From NCBI GenBank assembly GCA_963718195.1, contig CAVQYQ010000009.1, forward strand, positions 186,001 to 250,000: a stretch of DNA of 64,000 bases, given 5' to 3'. This DNA comes from MADRE3 sp963718195 (lineage in GTDB: Bacteria; Desulfobacterota; Desulfobulbia; Desulfobulbales; Desulfocapsaceae). Below, piece after piece: positions 49,988 to 58,644 of the stretch (position 1 is its first letter; every line of letters starts with the position of its first letter). The translations under genes were made by a program, and so were the position numbers. A model generated the notes under the pieces. The model made no database searches and was not told the origin of the DNA. It saw nothing but the letters and a program-made list of their open reading frames with translations.

Positions 49988-51121
49988 ATGGCAAAAATAT
50001 TGGTTACCCACGTGGGCTCACTTCCCCGGTCCCAGGCTGTTGTCGATTTCATCTTTGCCCGTGAGAACGGAGAACCGTTTGACCAGGATGCTTTTGATGT
50101 CTGTATGGCCGAGGCTGTGGCCGAGACGGTAAAGCGGCAGGTCAGTGTTGGAGTGGATATCGTCAGCGACGGCGAAACCTCTAAGATTTCCTATGCGACC
50201 TATGTGAAAGACCGGTATACAGGTTTTTCCGGAGATAGTCCAAGAAACCCACCGGCTGATCTCAAATTATTTCCTGGCTTCCTGAAAAGACTGGCAGATG
50301 GGGGCGGTACTCCAACCTACTCGAGACCGCAGTGTACATCTGCAATTGCATATACAGGACAACAGGAACTGTATAATGATATCAATAACATGCAGGAAGG
50401 GATGCGTCGGCATGGTGCTTCCCGGGGGTTTATGAACAGCGCCTCTCCAGGTGTGGTTTCTCTTTTCATGCCGAATAATTATTATTCCAGCCACGAAACG
50501 TACCTGGCTGCCCTGGCCGACGCGCTGAAGGAAGAATACCAGGATATCGTGAATTCGGGACTTGACCTGCAGATCGACTGCCCTGATCTGGCCCTGTCGC
50601 GTCATATGCTCTTTAATGAACTTTCGGACCGGGAATTTGTCGCAGTCGCTGAAGGTCATGTGGAAGCGCTGAATCATGCCCTGGCCGGAATTGATCCTGG
50701 AAGGGTCCGGGTTCATATCTGCTGGGGCAACTACGAGGGTCCTCACGTCTGCGACATATCGATGAATGAAATGTTTTCCACATTGATGAAGGTCAATGCC
50801 CGCTATCTCCTGTTTGAAGCATCAAATCCCAGGCATGCCCACGAGTGGCGCGTGTTCCGGGATCGCAAAGACGAGATTCCAGAGGACAAAGTTCTGGTTC
50901 CGGGGATGGTGGATACCACGACAAACTTTGTAGAACACCCGCAACTGATAGCCCAGCGGCTGGCAATGTTCATTGATATTGTCGGATCTGACAGGGTCAT
51001 GGCCGGCTCTGACTGCGGATTTGGAACCTTTGCCGGCTTCGGGGCTGTAGATGGTGACATTGCCTACGCCAAGCTGAAGGCGCTCTCTGACGGTGCCCTA
51101 CTGGCCGGCTCAGAGTCATGA
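49988..51121 (+). CDS. MetE-like (cobalamin-independent methionine synthase fold) zinc protein
   Basis: A 377-residue single-barrel relative of the C-terminal MetE domain and of epoxyalkane:CoM transferase. 'LVTHVGSLPRSQAVVDF' is the usual VGSxPR start, 'GVDIVSDGETSKISY' follows, the zinc ligands His and Cys appear in 'RVHICWGNYEGPH' and the last Cys in 'MAGSDCGFGTFAG'; 'LFEASNPRHAHEWRVF' is the conserved Glu-containing strand. The family activates a thiol on zinc and transfers an alkyl group. Here it could take a methyl or other alkyl group to or from a thiol. Its stop overlaps the start of the hydrolase gene (ATGA). Confidence 0.82.
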   Translation: MAKILVTHVGSLPRSQAVVDFIFARENGEPFDQDAFDVCMAEAVAETVKRQVSVGVDIVSDGETSKISYATYVKDRYTGFSGDSPRNPPADLKLFPGFLKRLADGGGTPTYSRPQCTSAIAYTGQQELYNDINNMQEGMRRHGASRGFMNSASPGVVSLFMPNNYYSSHETYLAALADALKEEYQDIVNSGLDLQIDCPDLALSRHMLFNELSDREFVAVAEGHVEALNHALAGIDPGRVRVHICWGNYEGPHVCDISMNEMFSTLMKVNARYLLFEASNPRHAHEWRVFRDRKDEIPEDKVLVPGMVDTTTNFVEHPQLIAQRLAMFIDIVGSDRVMAGSDCGFGTFAGFGAVDGDIAYAKLKALSDGALLAGSES

Positions 51122-51828
51122 AACCCGTACCGCTTGTTTTCCTGCCCGGCATGATGTGTGATGCCAGACTCTACGCCCATCAGATAGATGCGCTTTCAAG
51201 GAAATACCCGACACAAATCGGTCCGGTCACCAATAATGATTCCTTCAGGGACATTGCTCGAGAGGTGCTGGAATATGCACCGTCGCGTTTTGTTCTGATT
51301 GGCCTTTCGATGGGAGGTATTGTTGCCATGGAAATCCTGGCCCAGTCCGCAGATCGGGTTTGCGGTGCTGTATTGCTCGATACCAGTCCATTTGCCGAGC
51401 CTGAAGAGGGTAAAGCGGTAAGGGACCAGCAGATTGAGCTGGTAAGGTCGGGATACCTTGAACAACTCATAGTGGAGCAAGTAATTCCAATGTTTGATCT
51501 GGAAGGAGACAGTGGTGAGCGTATCGCCGATACCTTCCTCTCCATGGCACTGGACCTGGGCGAAGAGGTTTTTATCCGGCAGTCACGGGCCCTTCAGGAC
51601 CGCCCGGATCAGCAGGAAACGTTAAAAACAGTTGCTGTCCCGACGCTCATCCTCTGTGGTCGAAATGATCGGCTCTGCCCGCCGGAACGGCACCAGCTGA
51701 TGCATGAGCTTATCGGTGGTTCCGAGTTCAAAATTATTGAGGGTGCGGGTCATTTGCCCACACTCGAGCGGCCAGAAGCAACAACTGCGATCATTACGCA
51801 GTGGCTCGAGGAGGCCGGGAGAAAATGA
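51118..51828 (+). CDS. Alpha/beta-hydrolase
   Basis: A 236-residue hydrolase with the classical triad: Ser in 'FVLIGLSMGGIVAMEIL' (GLSMGG elbow), Asp in 'PTLILCGRNDRLCPPERH' and His in 'IIEGAGHLPTLERPEAT'. The start overlaps the MetE-like stop by four bases, so the two proteins are translationally coupled. Likely substrates are esters, thioesters or lactones; a thioesterase role would suit a partner that alkylates a thiol, but that is inference. No signal peptide, so cytosolic. Confidence 0.85.
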   Translation: MKPVPLVFLPGMMCDARLYAHQIDALSRKYPTQIGPVTNNDSFRDIAREVLEYAPSRFVLIGLSMGGIVAMEILAQSADRVCGAVLLDTSPFAEPEEGKAVRDQQIELVRSGYLEQLIVEQVIPMFDLEGDSGERIADTFLSMALDLGEEVFIRQSRALQDRPDQQETLKTVAVPTLILCGRNDRLCPPERHQLMHELIGGSEFKIIEGAGHLPTLERPEATTAIITQWLEEAGRK

Positions 51829-51892
51829 AAGAGAGCAGACAGGGCAAGTGCTTCTACACCAGAGGTACATAGAAAAAGGAGTCCAGGTATTT

Positions 51893-52903
51893 ATGGATAT
51901 TCACCAGCGCAACAAAGAGATTGTCGGAACGTTCAGAAGAGCACTCTATGATTGTCATGAACCTGAACTCAAGGCCGAACTAAAGAAGGTATTTCGGCCT
52001 GACAGCCAGATACATTTAGCCTTTCCCTTTGAAGATCTTGACGGTCCCGGGGAGTTATATGAAAGCGTATACCAACCGTTAATCGCAAGTGTTCCGGACC
52101 TTGAAAGAAGAGATTATATTGTCATCGGTGGATCTGCAGAAACGGGCCACTGGGTCGGCTGTGCCGGCTATTATATCGGTGTCTTCGAGAGACCCTGGCT
52201 CTCTATCCCAGCAACACTTCGCCCGGTAACCATGCGCTATTGCGAGTTTTTCAGGATTGAAGGTGACCGGATTGTTGAAATGCAGGCGTTGTGGGATATT
52301 CCCCAGGTAATGATGCAGTCGCGTGCCTGGCCTCTGGCGCCAAGTCTTGGCGTCGATATGCTTGTACCCGGCCCTGCAACGCAGGACGGGATTGTCACTG
52401 GCCCATATGATGCCGATAAGGCACAACAGAGCTTGACCCTGGTGACAGGGATGATCAATGGACTGTCAAAATTTGCTCAAGGCGGACATAGTGCAATGAA
52501 CCTTGAGCAATACTGGCACCCCAAAATGAGCTGGTACGGGCCTGCAGGAATTGGCAGTAACCGGAGGATCTCCGGATTCAGGACATTTCATCAGATTCCG
52601 TTTCTCAAGGCAATGCCCGATCGTGAAGGGGGGATTGGCGAGAACATGACCTTTATCAGTGACGGTGATTATGTCGGGTTTACTGCCTGGCCGGGGATGC
52701 GTGCAAGAATAAGCGATGATGGCTGGATGGGGATTGCTCCGGCAAAACAGGAGATTACCATGAGAAGCCTGGACTTCTGGCGCTGTGAAAACGGTTTGAT
52801 AAGAGAGAACTGGGTCCTGGTTGATATCCTGGATGTCTATCACCAGATTGGCGTTGATGTTTTTTCCAGAATGCGCGAAGTAACGGTTGATCGTCAACAG
52901 TAA
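51893..52903 (+). CDS. Double SnoaL/NTF2-like protein, copy 3
   Basis: A 336-residue paralogue of the protein at 35259-36269 and of exactly the same length. Aligned blocks are 'AGYYIGVFERPWLSIPATLR' versus 'GHFVGLLDESWLGIPATRK', 'MSWYGPAGIGSNRRISGFRT' versus 'MIWYGPAGIGASYTIPRYQE', and 'LIRENWVLVDILDVYHQIGV' versus 'LAENWVLIDLPYWLKQQGL'. The ATG at 51893 gives this equal length; an in-frame extension would overlap the hydrolase and is rejected. It ends the cluster of catabolic genes, the bounding paralogues lying about 16 kb apart. Function unknown. Confidence 0.78.
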   Translation: MDIHQRNKEIVGTFRRALYDCHEPELKAELKKVFRPDSQIHLAFPFEDLDGPGELYESVYQPLIASVPDLERRDYIVIGGSAETGHWVGCAGYYIGVFERPWLSIPATLRPVTMRYCEFFRIEGDRIVEMQALWDIPQVMMQSRAWPLAPSLGVDMLVPGPATQDGIVTGPYDADKAQQSLTLVTGMINGLSKFAQGGHSAMNLEQYWHPKMSWYGPAGIGSNRRISGFRTFHQIPFLKAMPDREGGIGENMTFISDGDYVGFTAWPGMRARISDDGWMGIAPAKQEITMRSLDFWRCENGLIRENWVLVDILDVYHQIGVDVFSRMREVTVDRQQ

Positions 52904-53116
52904 ATATCTGGGGACTTCTGATAAATTGGGCAGACACGCACCCAACCCGAGATTAACATAATGACATGGCAGAGAATGCTGCCGGATCAACCGGCCGGCG
53001 TGGTAAGCAGCGGTGTTAGCCCTTTGCAGATCTTTCACCGGATAGCGGTAGATGATCAAGAGGACAAGATCTCTAATACAGAGCATTGTTGATCCGTCTT
53101 TGCTCGATATGTACCC

Positions 53117-55330
53117 TTAATTTTTGTCGAGAACAGACCTGATTTTCTGTGAGAGTTTTGAGAGATTGAACGGTTTTTGTATAAATCCGTTGCACCCCCT
53201 GCTCATGATACCGGTAGCCTGGTCATTCATCGAGTAGCCGCTGGAAAGGATCACCGGTACATTCGGGCTGATCTCCCGGATCCTGTCAAATGTGCTGTTG
53301 CCGTCCATACCCGGCATAATAAGATCAAGTATAATCAGCTCGACATGAGAATCTGCTGACGAGAGAATTTCAAGGGCCCGGGTCCCCCCATTGCTGATAA
53401 TTACCCGATAACCAATTTTAGACAGCATCTCCCGGCCCACTTCAAGGATGAGATCTTCGTCATCGACCAGCAGGATAGTCTCGGTTCCTTTCAGGACCAT
53501 CGGAATTATCTGGGGATCCTGAAATGGCTGTTTGTCAGACTGGGGCAGATAAACAGTAAATGTCGTTCCATGTCCTGCCTCACTGTAAACATTGATAAAA
53601 CCATCGTGATTCTTGATGATGCCGTAGGCTGAGGCCAGACCTAATCCGGTTCCCCGCTCCTTGTCCTTGGTGGTAAAAAACGGGTCAAAAATCTGGCGAC
53701 GAACGGTTTCGTCCATACCGATGCCTGTGTCGGTAATGGAAATTTTTGCATAGTTTCCTGCCGGCATCTTGTAATGCTCATAGAGGGTTTCATCAATGGT
53801 TTCAAGAGACGTTTCGATAAAGAGTTCTCCTCCATTCGGCATTGCCTGCCAGCTGTTCACATACATGTTCAACAGGACCTGCTCAAGCTGCTGACTGTCA
53901 ACCTCTGCAATTACCGGGGAATCATGCAGCCCTGTTCTGATGGTAATTTCTTTTCGGGTCCGCCCAAACATCGAAGAACTGCTTTTTATCAACTCATTGA
54001 GGTTTGTTGCCCGGGGATTATATTTACCGCCCCTTGCCGTACCGAGTAATTGCTTGGTGAGATCTGTTGCGCTTTTGACATGCTTTTCTATCGCGTCAAG
54101 GTGTTCTGCGTCAGGGTCTGCCGGTGAGAGGTTGACCGACATCAGTGAGGCTCTGCCCAGAATTCCCATTAGCAAGTTGTTGAAATCATGAGCAATGCCT
54201 CCTGCCAGGGTGCCGACAGCCTCCATCTTCTGGGAGTGGACTAGCTGCCGTTCCAATCGTGTCTGGACGCTGATGTCTCGAACGAATTCGACGGCACCGG
54301 TAATTGCACCTGTCTCTTTATCTTTTATTGGGAAACAGAATAGTTCCAGCCATTCTACAGGTGAACCAGGTAACCCGGGCACAATTTCCCGTTCAGTTTC
54401 TCCTGATTCAAGGCATCTTATCGTCGGGCATGGGCTGCATGCTTTTGGGCTGTTATGATAACATTCATAACATTTCTTGCCGACAAGAGGCAGGTTTTGC
54501 CTGAACCACTGTTTCATAACACTGTTGGTATGGCGGATCGTCAAATCAGGGTTCAGGACGCTGATTCCATCTTGGATACTCTCGATAACATCATCAAGGA
54601 AGTTTTCGCTTTGCTTCAGTGCCCTTTCAACCTGTATACGTTCATCTATTTCGAGAAGCAGCTGTTTATTCGTTTCTGCAAGTTTTGTTGAACTCTGTTT
54701 GATCTCATTAAAGGCCTTCTGGAGCGCCGATCTGGATTCTTCCAGCCTCCCCTGGGTCATGTCGTGAATGATCTCGGCAACGAAGGCAAAAAAATGGATC
54801 AGCAGGTATACAGAGATAAAACGAATAATGAGCCTGTTTTCATACTGTTGAAAGATATCAAACCGAGTGGATAACCAGAAAAAAAGGCAACAGGTTATCA
54901 GCAGGGTCAGCGAAACAGCAGATCCCGTTCTCCTGCCCAGCAGGTACAGGGTGATCAGGGGATAGGTGAGAGACCACAGGTAGGTTGGTTTTTCCAGTCC
55001 ACTGTAGAAAATAAGAAACAGGTAAAAAAAACCGGTTATGAGTGAGCCGAAAAGGGCGATAGACTGAGGGTTTTTGCTGACCCGCAGCTTGAAAACAAGG
55101 GAAATAACGAAGAGCAGCAGGGTAAAATCTGCAAGGGCGAGGGTATATTCACCCTGGGAAACGGCAACGACTGAAAAAGATCCAAGGAAGATGGCTCCCA
55201 GTATTCCAATCAGGTTAAGCAGAAAATGCTTACGGATCAGATCAAGGTTGGAATCCGGCTGCAGACCGCTTGCAAATATATTCCAAAGCAATGCATTCGT
55301 TCTGGTCATTTCGCTTTGATTTTCTGCCAT
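53117..55330 (-). CDS. Hybrid sensor histidine kinase with receiver domain
   Basis: A 737-residue membrane sensor. About six hydrophobic segments fill residues 30-195, followed by a coiled coil (about 200-240), a PAS domain (SIQDGISVLNPDLTIRHTNS to 'TGAVEFVRDISVQTRLERQ'), a histidine-kinase H-box 'GTLAGGIAHDFNNLLMGILG' (His about 379), ATPase N box 'LLNMYVNSWQAMPNGGELF', G boxes 'ITDTGIGMDETVRRQIFDPF' and 'GTGLGLASAYGII', and a C-terminal receiver with acidic pair 'LLVDDEDLILEVG', phospho-Asp in 'LIILDLIMPGMDG' and Lys in 'GFIQKPF'. The receptor helices are new to me. It sits next to otnK, divergently, and no response regulator gene adjoins it. Confidence 0.92.
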   Translation of the reverse strand: MAENQSEMTRTNALLWNIFASGLQPDSNLDLIRKHFLLNLIGILGAIFLGSFSVVAVSQGEYTLALADFTLLLFVISLVFKLRVSKNPQSIALFGSLITGFFYLFLIFYSGLEKPTYLWSLTYPLITLYLLGRRTGSAVSLTLLITCCLFFWLSTRFDIFQQYENRLIIRFISVYLLIHFFAFVAEIIHDMTQGRLEESRSALQKAFNEIKQSSTKLAETNKQLLLEIDERIQVERALKQSENFLDDVIESIQDGISVLNPDLTIRHTNSVMKQWFRQNLPLVGKKCYECYHNSPKACSPCPTIRCLESGETEREIVPGLPGSPVEWLELFCFPIKDKETGAITGAVEFVRDISVQTRLERQLVHSQKMEAVGTLAGGIAHDFNNLLMGILGRASLMSVNLSPADPDAEHLDAIEKHVKSATDLTKQLLGTARGGKYNPRATNLNELIKSSSSMFGRTRKEITIRTGLHDSPVIAEVDSQQLEQVLLNMYVNSWQAMPNGGELFIETSLETIDETLYEHYKMPAGNYAKISITDTGIGMDETVRRQIFDPFFTTKDKERGTGLGLASAYGIIKNHDGFINVYSEAGHGTTFTVYLPQSDKQPFQDPQIIPMVLKGTETILLVDDEDLILEVGREMLSKIGYRVIISNGGTRALEILSSADSHVELIILDLIMPGMDGNSTFDRIREISPNVPVILSSGYSMNDQATGIMSRGCNGFIQKPFNLSKLSQKIRSVLDKN

Positions 55331-55685
55331 TTAACGTCCGGATATGGTTTCTCTGTTTTGATTTCTAATAAGATAGTATCATCCTATCATCATAAGCTCA
55401 AAAAATAAAAGCAGAGACTCAGGCGGCGCAGCGATTTCGTTGCTGTGACGGGACAAGAGCTACGGGCAGCCAGCTCTATTCGATGTTGAACAGGTACTCC
55501 TGTACCCGGTTCGATGTGTGAATATAGTTTTGATATTTATTTCAATCTGGTGTTTTTTGTAATTGAAAAACGTAAGCAGTGTTTTATCTGTAGAGATTGT
55601 AAGAAACCTTGTGTGACCAGTACTACCGTTGAGAAAGGTCGGTCATACGATTTAACACCCATTTATACAGGCGGAGGTTGACAGA
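55331..55685. other. Divergent intergenic region, 355 bases
   Basis: Between the hybrid kinase (minus) and otnK (plus). I see no gene. It is AT-rich near otnK, with a small inverted repeat (GGTAC/GTACC, 55492-55507) and no copy of the LacI-type palindrome, so otnK-otnC seem not to share that control directly. Confidence 0.4.
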
Positions 55686-56954
55686 ATGGGAGTATTGCTT
55701 GGCGCGATAGCAGACGATTTCACTGGTGCCACAGATCTGGCAAACACACTCGTTAAGGCGGGTATGTCGACGATTCAGACATTTGGTATTCCTGGTGAAG
55801 ATTTTGATCCAGGAAATGTTGCGGCAATTATTGTCGCCCTTAAATCTCGGTCGACCCCGGTAGAGGAGGCCGTGCGGGAGTCTCTGGAAGCGCTTGAATG
55901 GCTGAAATCACTGGGGACAAAACAGTTCTTTTTCAAGTACTGCTCTACCTTTGATTCAACGGCTGAAGGAAATATCGGACCCGTGACAGATGCGCTACTC
56001 GACAACCTTGGCCAACCGTTTACCATCGCCTGCCCGGCGTTTCCGACAAACGGCAGGACCATCTACAAGGGACATCTTTTTGTCGGAGATCTGCTGCTCA
56101 GCGACTCGACCATGAAAGATCACCCGCTGACACCGATGACTGATGCCAACCTCGTCCGATTTCTGGGCAATCAGACTGAGCATGAGGTTGGACTGGTACC
56201 CTTTGAAGATGTTGAGGCCGGTCCCCTGGCAATAGAGATGAAATATAATCAACTCATCTCCTCCGGGAAAAAATATGCAATTGTTGATGCTGTCAATGAT
56301 GATAACCTCCTCTCAATTGGCGTGGCTTCACGGGACCTGAAACTGATTACCGGAGGATCCGGGGTTGCCCTTGGCCTTCCCGATAATTTTCGAAAATCCG
56401 GAGATCTGCAGGTTGATGATGGCTGTTATGAATGGCAGTCAAGAGGACGGGCGGCAGTACTGTCCGGCAGCTGTTCGGCCATGACCAGGGCCCAGGTGGC
56501 AGCGGTGAAAGGGATATGGCCGAGCTTCAGCCTCGATGCGATTGCCTTGTCTGAAGATAAAGAGAAGTGTCTTGAACAGGTATTGATCTGGATCGACAAG
56601 CAGGGTGGTGATGAGCCGTTTCTCGTATACTCCTCGGCAGATCCTGCAGATGTGGCCGACGTCCAGAAAAAACTGGGCAGGGATAGGGCCGGGCTCCTCG
56701 TTGAAGAGGCGATGAGCGTAATTGCCGTTGAAATCATTAAACGTGGAGTCGAGCGACTGATCGTTGCCGGTGGAGAAACATCTGGTGCTGTCGTAAAGAG
56801 TCTTGGCATCAGCGGTTTGAGAATTGGCAAGGAGATCGAACCCGGCGTGCCATGGTGTAAAACCATGGGAACCGCAGATCTGTCGCTGGCGCTTAAATCA
56901 GGGAATTTCGGCAAAGAGGATTTCTTTACCAAAGCACTCGACGTTCTCGGGTAA
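55686..56954 (+). CDS. otnK: 3-oxo-tetronate (four-carbon acid sugar) kinase
   Basis: A 422-residue DUF1537 kinase. N-terminal 'LGAIADDFTGATDLANTLVK' (the conserved ADDFTGA box), 'FFKYCSTFDSTAEGNIGPVT', 'IACPAFPTNGRTIYKGHLFV', 'LSDSTMKDHPLTPMTDANLV' and C-terminal 'LIVAGGETSGAVVKSL' with 'GVPWCKTMGTADLSLALKSG' identify the OtnK subgroup. It phosphorylates 3-oxo-tetronate, an intermediate in threonate and erythronate breakdown, giving a 4-phosphate. The partner decarboxylase (OtnC type) starts 19 bases later. An otnI isomerase is absent; the L-fucose-isomerase-like protein upstream may not replace it. GGAGG ribosome site. Confidence 0.9.
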   Translation: MGVLLGAIADDFTGATDLANTLVKAGMSTIQTFGIPGEDFDPGNVAAIIVALKSRSTPVEEAVRESLEALEWLKSLGTKQFFFKYCSTFDSTAEGNIGPVTDALLDNLGQPFTIACPAFPTNGRTIYKGHLFVGDLLLSDSTMKDHPLTPMTDANLVRFLGNQTEHEVGLVPFEDVEAGPLAIEMKYNQLISSGKKYAIVDAVNDDNLLSIGVASRDLKLITGGSGVALGLPDNFRKSGDLQVDDGCYEWQSRGRAAVLSGSCSAMTRAQVAAVKGIWPSFSLDAIALSEDKEKCLEQVLIWIDKQGGDEPFLVYSSADPADVADVQKKLGRDRAGLLVEEAMSVIAVEIIKRGVERLIVAGGETSGAVVKSLGISGLRIGKEIEPGVPWCKTMGTADLSLALKSGNFGKEDFFTKALDVLG

Positions 56955-56973
56955 TAACAGATAGGGATTGTAC

Positions 56974-57612
56974 ATGGATATTGAAGAAAAGAGGTTGCGC
57001 GAGAAAATCAGCAGAACGGCAAAATCGCTTTTTGACCGGGGACTGACCTCTGGTTCTTCCGGGAACCTGAGTGTCAGGTTTGGCGACGGCTGGTTGATGA
57101 CGCCGACGGGGTCAACCTTTGGAGATTTGGCTCCGGAGCGCATCTCTCTTCTCGACAGCACCGGGACACTTGTCAGTGGAGACCCGCCGACCAAAGAGAG
57201 CTTCTTACATATGGCCATCTATCGCAGGCGGCCTCAGGCCGGAGCGGTCGTTCACCTTCATTCTCTCCATTCTGTTGCGGTCAGCTGTCTGGCAGGTATC
57301 GATCCGGATAATGTCCTCCCCCCGATCACCGCATACTATGTTATGAAAATCGGCACGCTGCCGCTTATTCCCTATTTCCCGCCAGGTGATCTCGATCTTG
57401 CCGGGGCCGTGGAGGAAAAGGCGACCAGTCATCGGGCTGTCATGCTTGCAAACCACGGACCGGTTGTTTCTGGAAAAAACCTCGACGATGCGCTCTATGC
57501 TGCTGAAGAGCTTGAAGATACGGCCAGGCTCTACCTGCTTCTCCAGGACCGGCCGGTACGTTATCTGACAGAAGACCAGATAGCAGAGTTGAACCGGAGA
57601 TTTTCCTGCTGA
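56974..57612 (+). CDS. otnC: 3-oxo-tetronate 4-phosphate decarboxylase (class II aldolase family)
   Basis: A 212-residue class II aldolase/adducin-fold enzyme: 'FDRGLTSGSSGNLSVRFGDG' (SGNLS), 'MTPTGSTFGDLAPERISLLD', 'ESFLHMAIYRRRPQAGAVVH' with the zinc His pair in 'VVHLHSLHSVAVSCL', and a third His in 'VMLANHGPVVSGKNLDDAL'. In OtnC, zinc and these histidines promote decarboxylation of 3-oxo-tetronate 4-phosphate to dihydroxyacetone phosphate. The ATG at 56974 is preferred to a TTG at 56968. Being directly after otnK it completes the two-step lower route. Confidence 0.88.
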   Translation: MDIEEKRLREKISRTAKSLFDRGLTSGSSGNLSVRFGDGWLMTPTGSTFGDLAPERISLLDSTGTLVSGDPPTKESFLHMAIYRRRPQAGAVVHLHSLHSVAVSCLAGIDPDNVLPPITAYYVMKIGTLPLIPYFPPGDLDLAGAVEEKATSHRAVMLANHGPVVSGKNLDDALYAAEELEDTARLYLLLQDRPVRYLTEDQIAELNRRFSC

Positions 57613-57690
57613 ATATTTGGGTTGGCTGTCATCAACCCTGCCCGATGGCAACATCAGCAGGCAGGGGGCAAAAGAGGATGGGGCCAGCCA

Positions 57691-58644
57691 TCAGGGGAGC
57701 TCCACGGCCCACTGCTCCAGAGGTGGAACTGAATTGACCATCTTCTGTTCAAGGAGGAATTTGGCAAACCTGTTGTAGCGATTCTTGTCAAGTGCTCCAG
57801 GCCTGAGAGCAAATCGAGGCAATGTGTCGGCCCAGGCACGCTTGTTCAACTCGTCATTTAACTCAGCCCGTTCGCCCTTGACAAAAAGGTCCCAGCTTTC
57901 CTCGGGGTGGTTCAGTAGATACTGGACACCTGCCTCAAGGGCATCAACAAATTTACGCATGTTCGGATCATTGATTCGTTCCTTGTTGGCAACCAGGATC
58001 AATTCGTCATAGGCAGGAATACCATACTCCTCCACATAGAAGGCTCTGCCTGGGCGTTTCTCGATATCCATCTGGTTGAGTTCAAAGTTTCGAAATGCCC
58101 CGATAACCGCGTCGGTCTTACCGGCGAACAGGGACGGTGACAGTGAGAAATTGACATTGACCAGGGTGACGTCCGAGAGTTGTAATCCTTCCTTTGCGAG
58201 CATGACCTGGAGCAGTATCGTTTCAAAACCCCCAACCGAATAACCGATAGTCTTGCCCTTGAGATCCGCTATGGTTTTTATATCACTGTCGGCCAAAACC
58301 ACCAGGGAGTTGAGCGGAGTTGCCACCACGGTAGCTATCCGGACCAGCGGCAGCCCCTGGTCTACCTGCATCTGGTGCTGGTGCTGGTAAGATACTGCAA
58401 GGTCAGCCTTGCCGGCTGCGACGATTTTTGGGGGATCGTTCGGGTTTGCCGGAGCAATGAAGGTGACGTCGAGCCCCTGTTCTTTGAAATAACCTTTTTC
58501 CTTGGCCACTATGAGTGGTGCGTGATCGGGGTTTATGAACCAGTCGAGCAGCACCGTCATCTTGGTTTCTGCCAGAGCTGTGGTGACCATTGACCATGAG
58601 ATGAATACGGTAAGCACCAGACTCTTTTTACATTTCACGTGCAT
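57691..58644 (-). CDS. thiY: ThiY-type thiamine-pyrimidine precursor-binding protein
   Basis: A 317-residue NMT1/THI5-like periplasmic protein with a signal peptide to about residue 25 (TTALA-ET). 'MTVLLDWFINPDHAPLIVAK' starts the fold, 'KADLAVSYQHQHQMQVDQGL' and 'LKGKTIGYSVGGFETILLQV' are pocket strands, and 'GRAFYVEEYGIPAYDELILV' matches the THI5-like C-terminal lobe. It binds formylaminopyrimidine-type breakdown products of thiamine. It is last in the thiamine operon and overlaps thiX by 17 bases, so the salvage role is well supported by its neighbours. Confidence 0.9.
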   Translation of the reverse strand: MHVKCKKSLVLTVFISWSMVTTALAETKMTVLLDWFINPDHAPLIVAKEKGYFKEQGLDVTFIAPANPNDPPKIVAAGKADLAVSYQHQHQMQVDQGLPLVRIATVVATPLNSLVVLADSDIKTIADLKGKTIGYSVGGFETILLQVMLAKEGLQLSDVTLVNVNFSLSPSLFAGKTDAVIGAFRNFELNQMDIEKRPGRAFYVEEYGIPAYDELILVANKERINDPNMRKFVDALEAGVQYLLNHPEESWDLFVKGERAELNDELNKRAWADTLPRFALRPGALDKNRYNRFAKFLLEQKMVNSVPPLEQWAVELP

